A DNA stretch of 6,341 bases, from positions 1-6,341 of the forward strand of contig DUKP01000042.1 in the NCBI GenBank assembly GCA_013329295.1, read 5' to 3'. The notes under the pieces are model-generated. The model ran no database searches. It had not been told where the DNA came from and saw only the letters and a list, made by a program, of their open reading frames with translations. Position 1 is the stretch's first letter. Each line of letters opens with the position of its first letter. Both the position numbers and the translations under genes were made by a program. Shown piece after piece: positions 5,978 through 6,341 of the stretch. Source of the DNA: Candidatus Poseidoniaceae archaeon. GTDB taxonomy: Archaea > Thermoplasmatota > Poseidoniia > Poseidoniales > Poseidoniaceae.

Positions 5978-6072
5978 TGAAAAGACTACTATCAAAACGG
6001 CTTGAAAATCTTTGTTGGTTGTATCATTGTAAAAAGTTATCAATATGGCGCTATTGGCTAAGTGTGAGAAAC

Positions 6073-6341
6073 ATGTCGGAGTTAAACAAAATTTCGATTC
6101 GTGTTGGAGAATTTGAATTTGAGAGCGAAGGTTCGCAATTAGAAGTTGATGAAAAATTTGCCCAATTCAAAGAAGAAGGTTTTTGGAATATTATTACTGA
6201 AAGAATTGATGAAGCCAAAGACATAGCTATTGACAATTCTAATTCTGCCGCACAAGAAAAGTCCTTTTCTGAAAGAGGAATAAAATTCCGTACGCTTGTT
6301 GAAAACTGTAGTCTTGAAGGAAAACCAGATCAGGTGTTAGG
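6073..6341 (+). CDS. Hypothetical protein, N-terminal part (runs off the window)
   Basis: From ATG 6073 the frame stays open to the last base, giving 89 codons. The protein begins MSELNKISIRVGEFEFESEG, then FAQFKEEGFWNIITERIDEAK, a polar Asn/Ser stretch, and SLEGKPDQVLG at the edge. The opening 'I.VGEFEFE.EG' strand followed by a helix resembles the start of several uncharacterised archaeal proteins. The final segment could lead into a helical or helix-turn-helix-like region, but neither point can be confirmed from this fragment. No signal peptide or membrane segment is visible. GTG at 6064 is an alternative start; ATG is preferred. The gene is divergent from the PAC2 gene across a gap of about 126 bp. 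The reverse-strand frame in the same place has no recognisable features. Confidence 0.6.
   Translation, partial: MSELNKISIRVGEFEFESEGSQLEVDEKFAQFKEEGFWNIITERIDEAKDIAIDNSNSAAQEKSFSERGIKFRTLVENCSLEGKPDQVL

Noticed and set aside
6051..6236. Minus-strand open frame of 61 codons
   Set aside because: It is the reverse shadow of the partial plus-strand gene and would lie across the divergent promoter gap.
1..6341. tRNA, rRNA, CRISPR, insertion sequences or long repeats
   Set aside because: No cloverleaf-like sequence, repeat-spacer pattern, transposase motif or long duplicated stretch was seen. Nearly all of the window is coding.

Overview
The window looks archaeal, most likely a low-GC (about 40% by eye) planktonic euryarchaeon of the Marine Group II/III (Poseidoniales/Thermoplasmata-like) kind. 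The archaeal call rests on three genes: a stand-alone glutaminase subunit of GMP synthase, a full-length Trm1 tRNA G26 dimethyltransferase, and a PAC2 proteasome-assembly-chaperone-type protein. TATA-like boxes about 25-27 bp from start codons, which imply leaderless mRNAs, also fit. The exact lineage is inference. There are no RNA genes, mobile elements or CRISPR arrays, and no gap without a gene longer than about 130 bp.

Layout, left to right. (1) 1-621, plus strand: the 3' part of a class II aldolase/adducin-family gene. (2) 677-1636, plus: a DUF523-DUF1722 (TudS/YbgA-type) fusion protein. (3) 3763 to 1637, minus: a four-helix membrane protein followed closely by GMP synthase subunit A, then, after a short gap with its own TATA box, an SDR oxidoreductase whose end overlaps a small Rieske [2Fe-2S] protein. 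(4) 3844-5187, plus: Trm1, divergent from the membrane protein. (5) 5946 to 5188, minus: the PAC2 protein, convergent with Trm1. (6) 6073-6341, plus: the N-terminal part of an unrecognised gene that runs off the window.

The region is mostly ordinary, compact chromosomal housekeeping: purine synthesis, tRNA modification and proteasome-related functions. The more unusual part is 677-2729, where a putative 4Fe-4S thio-nucleobase-desulfurase-like protein lies against a Rieske ferredoxin-like protein that is translationally coupled to an SDR lacking the catalytic tyrosine. Two convergent gene pairs (1636/1637 and 5187/5188) meet with no base between their stop codons. Two short palindromes sit about 26-28 bp upstream of start codons, where a TATA box would be expected. 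No clear novel defence or mobile system is visible.
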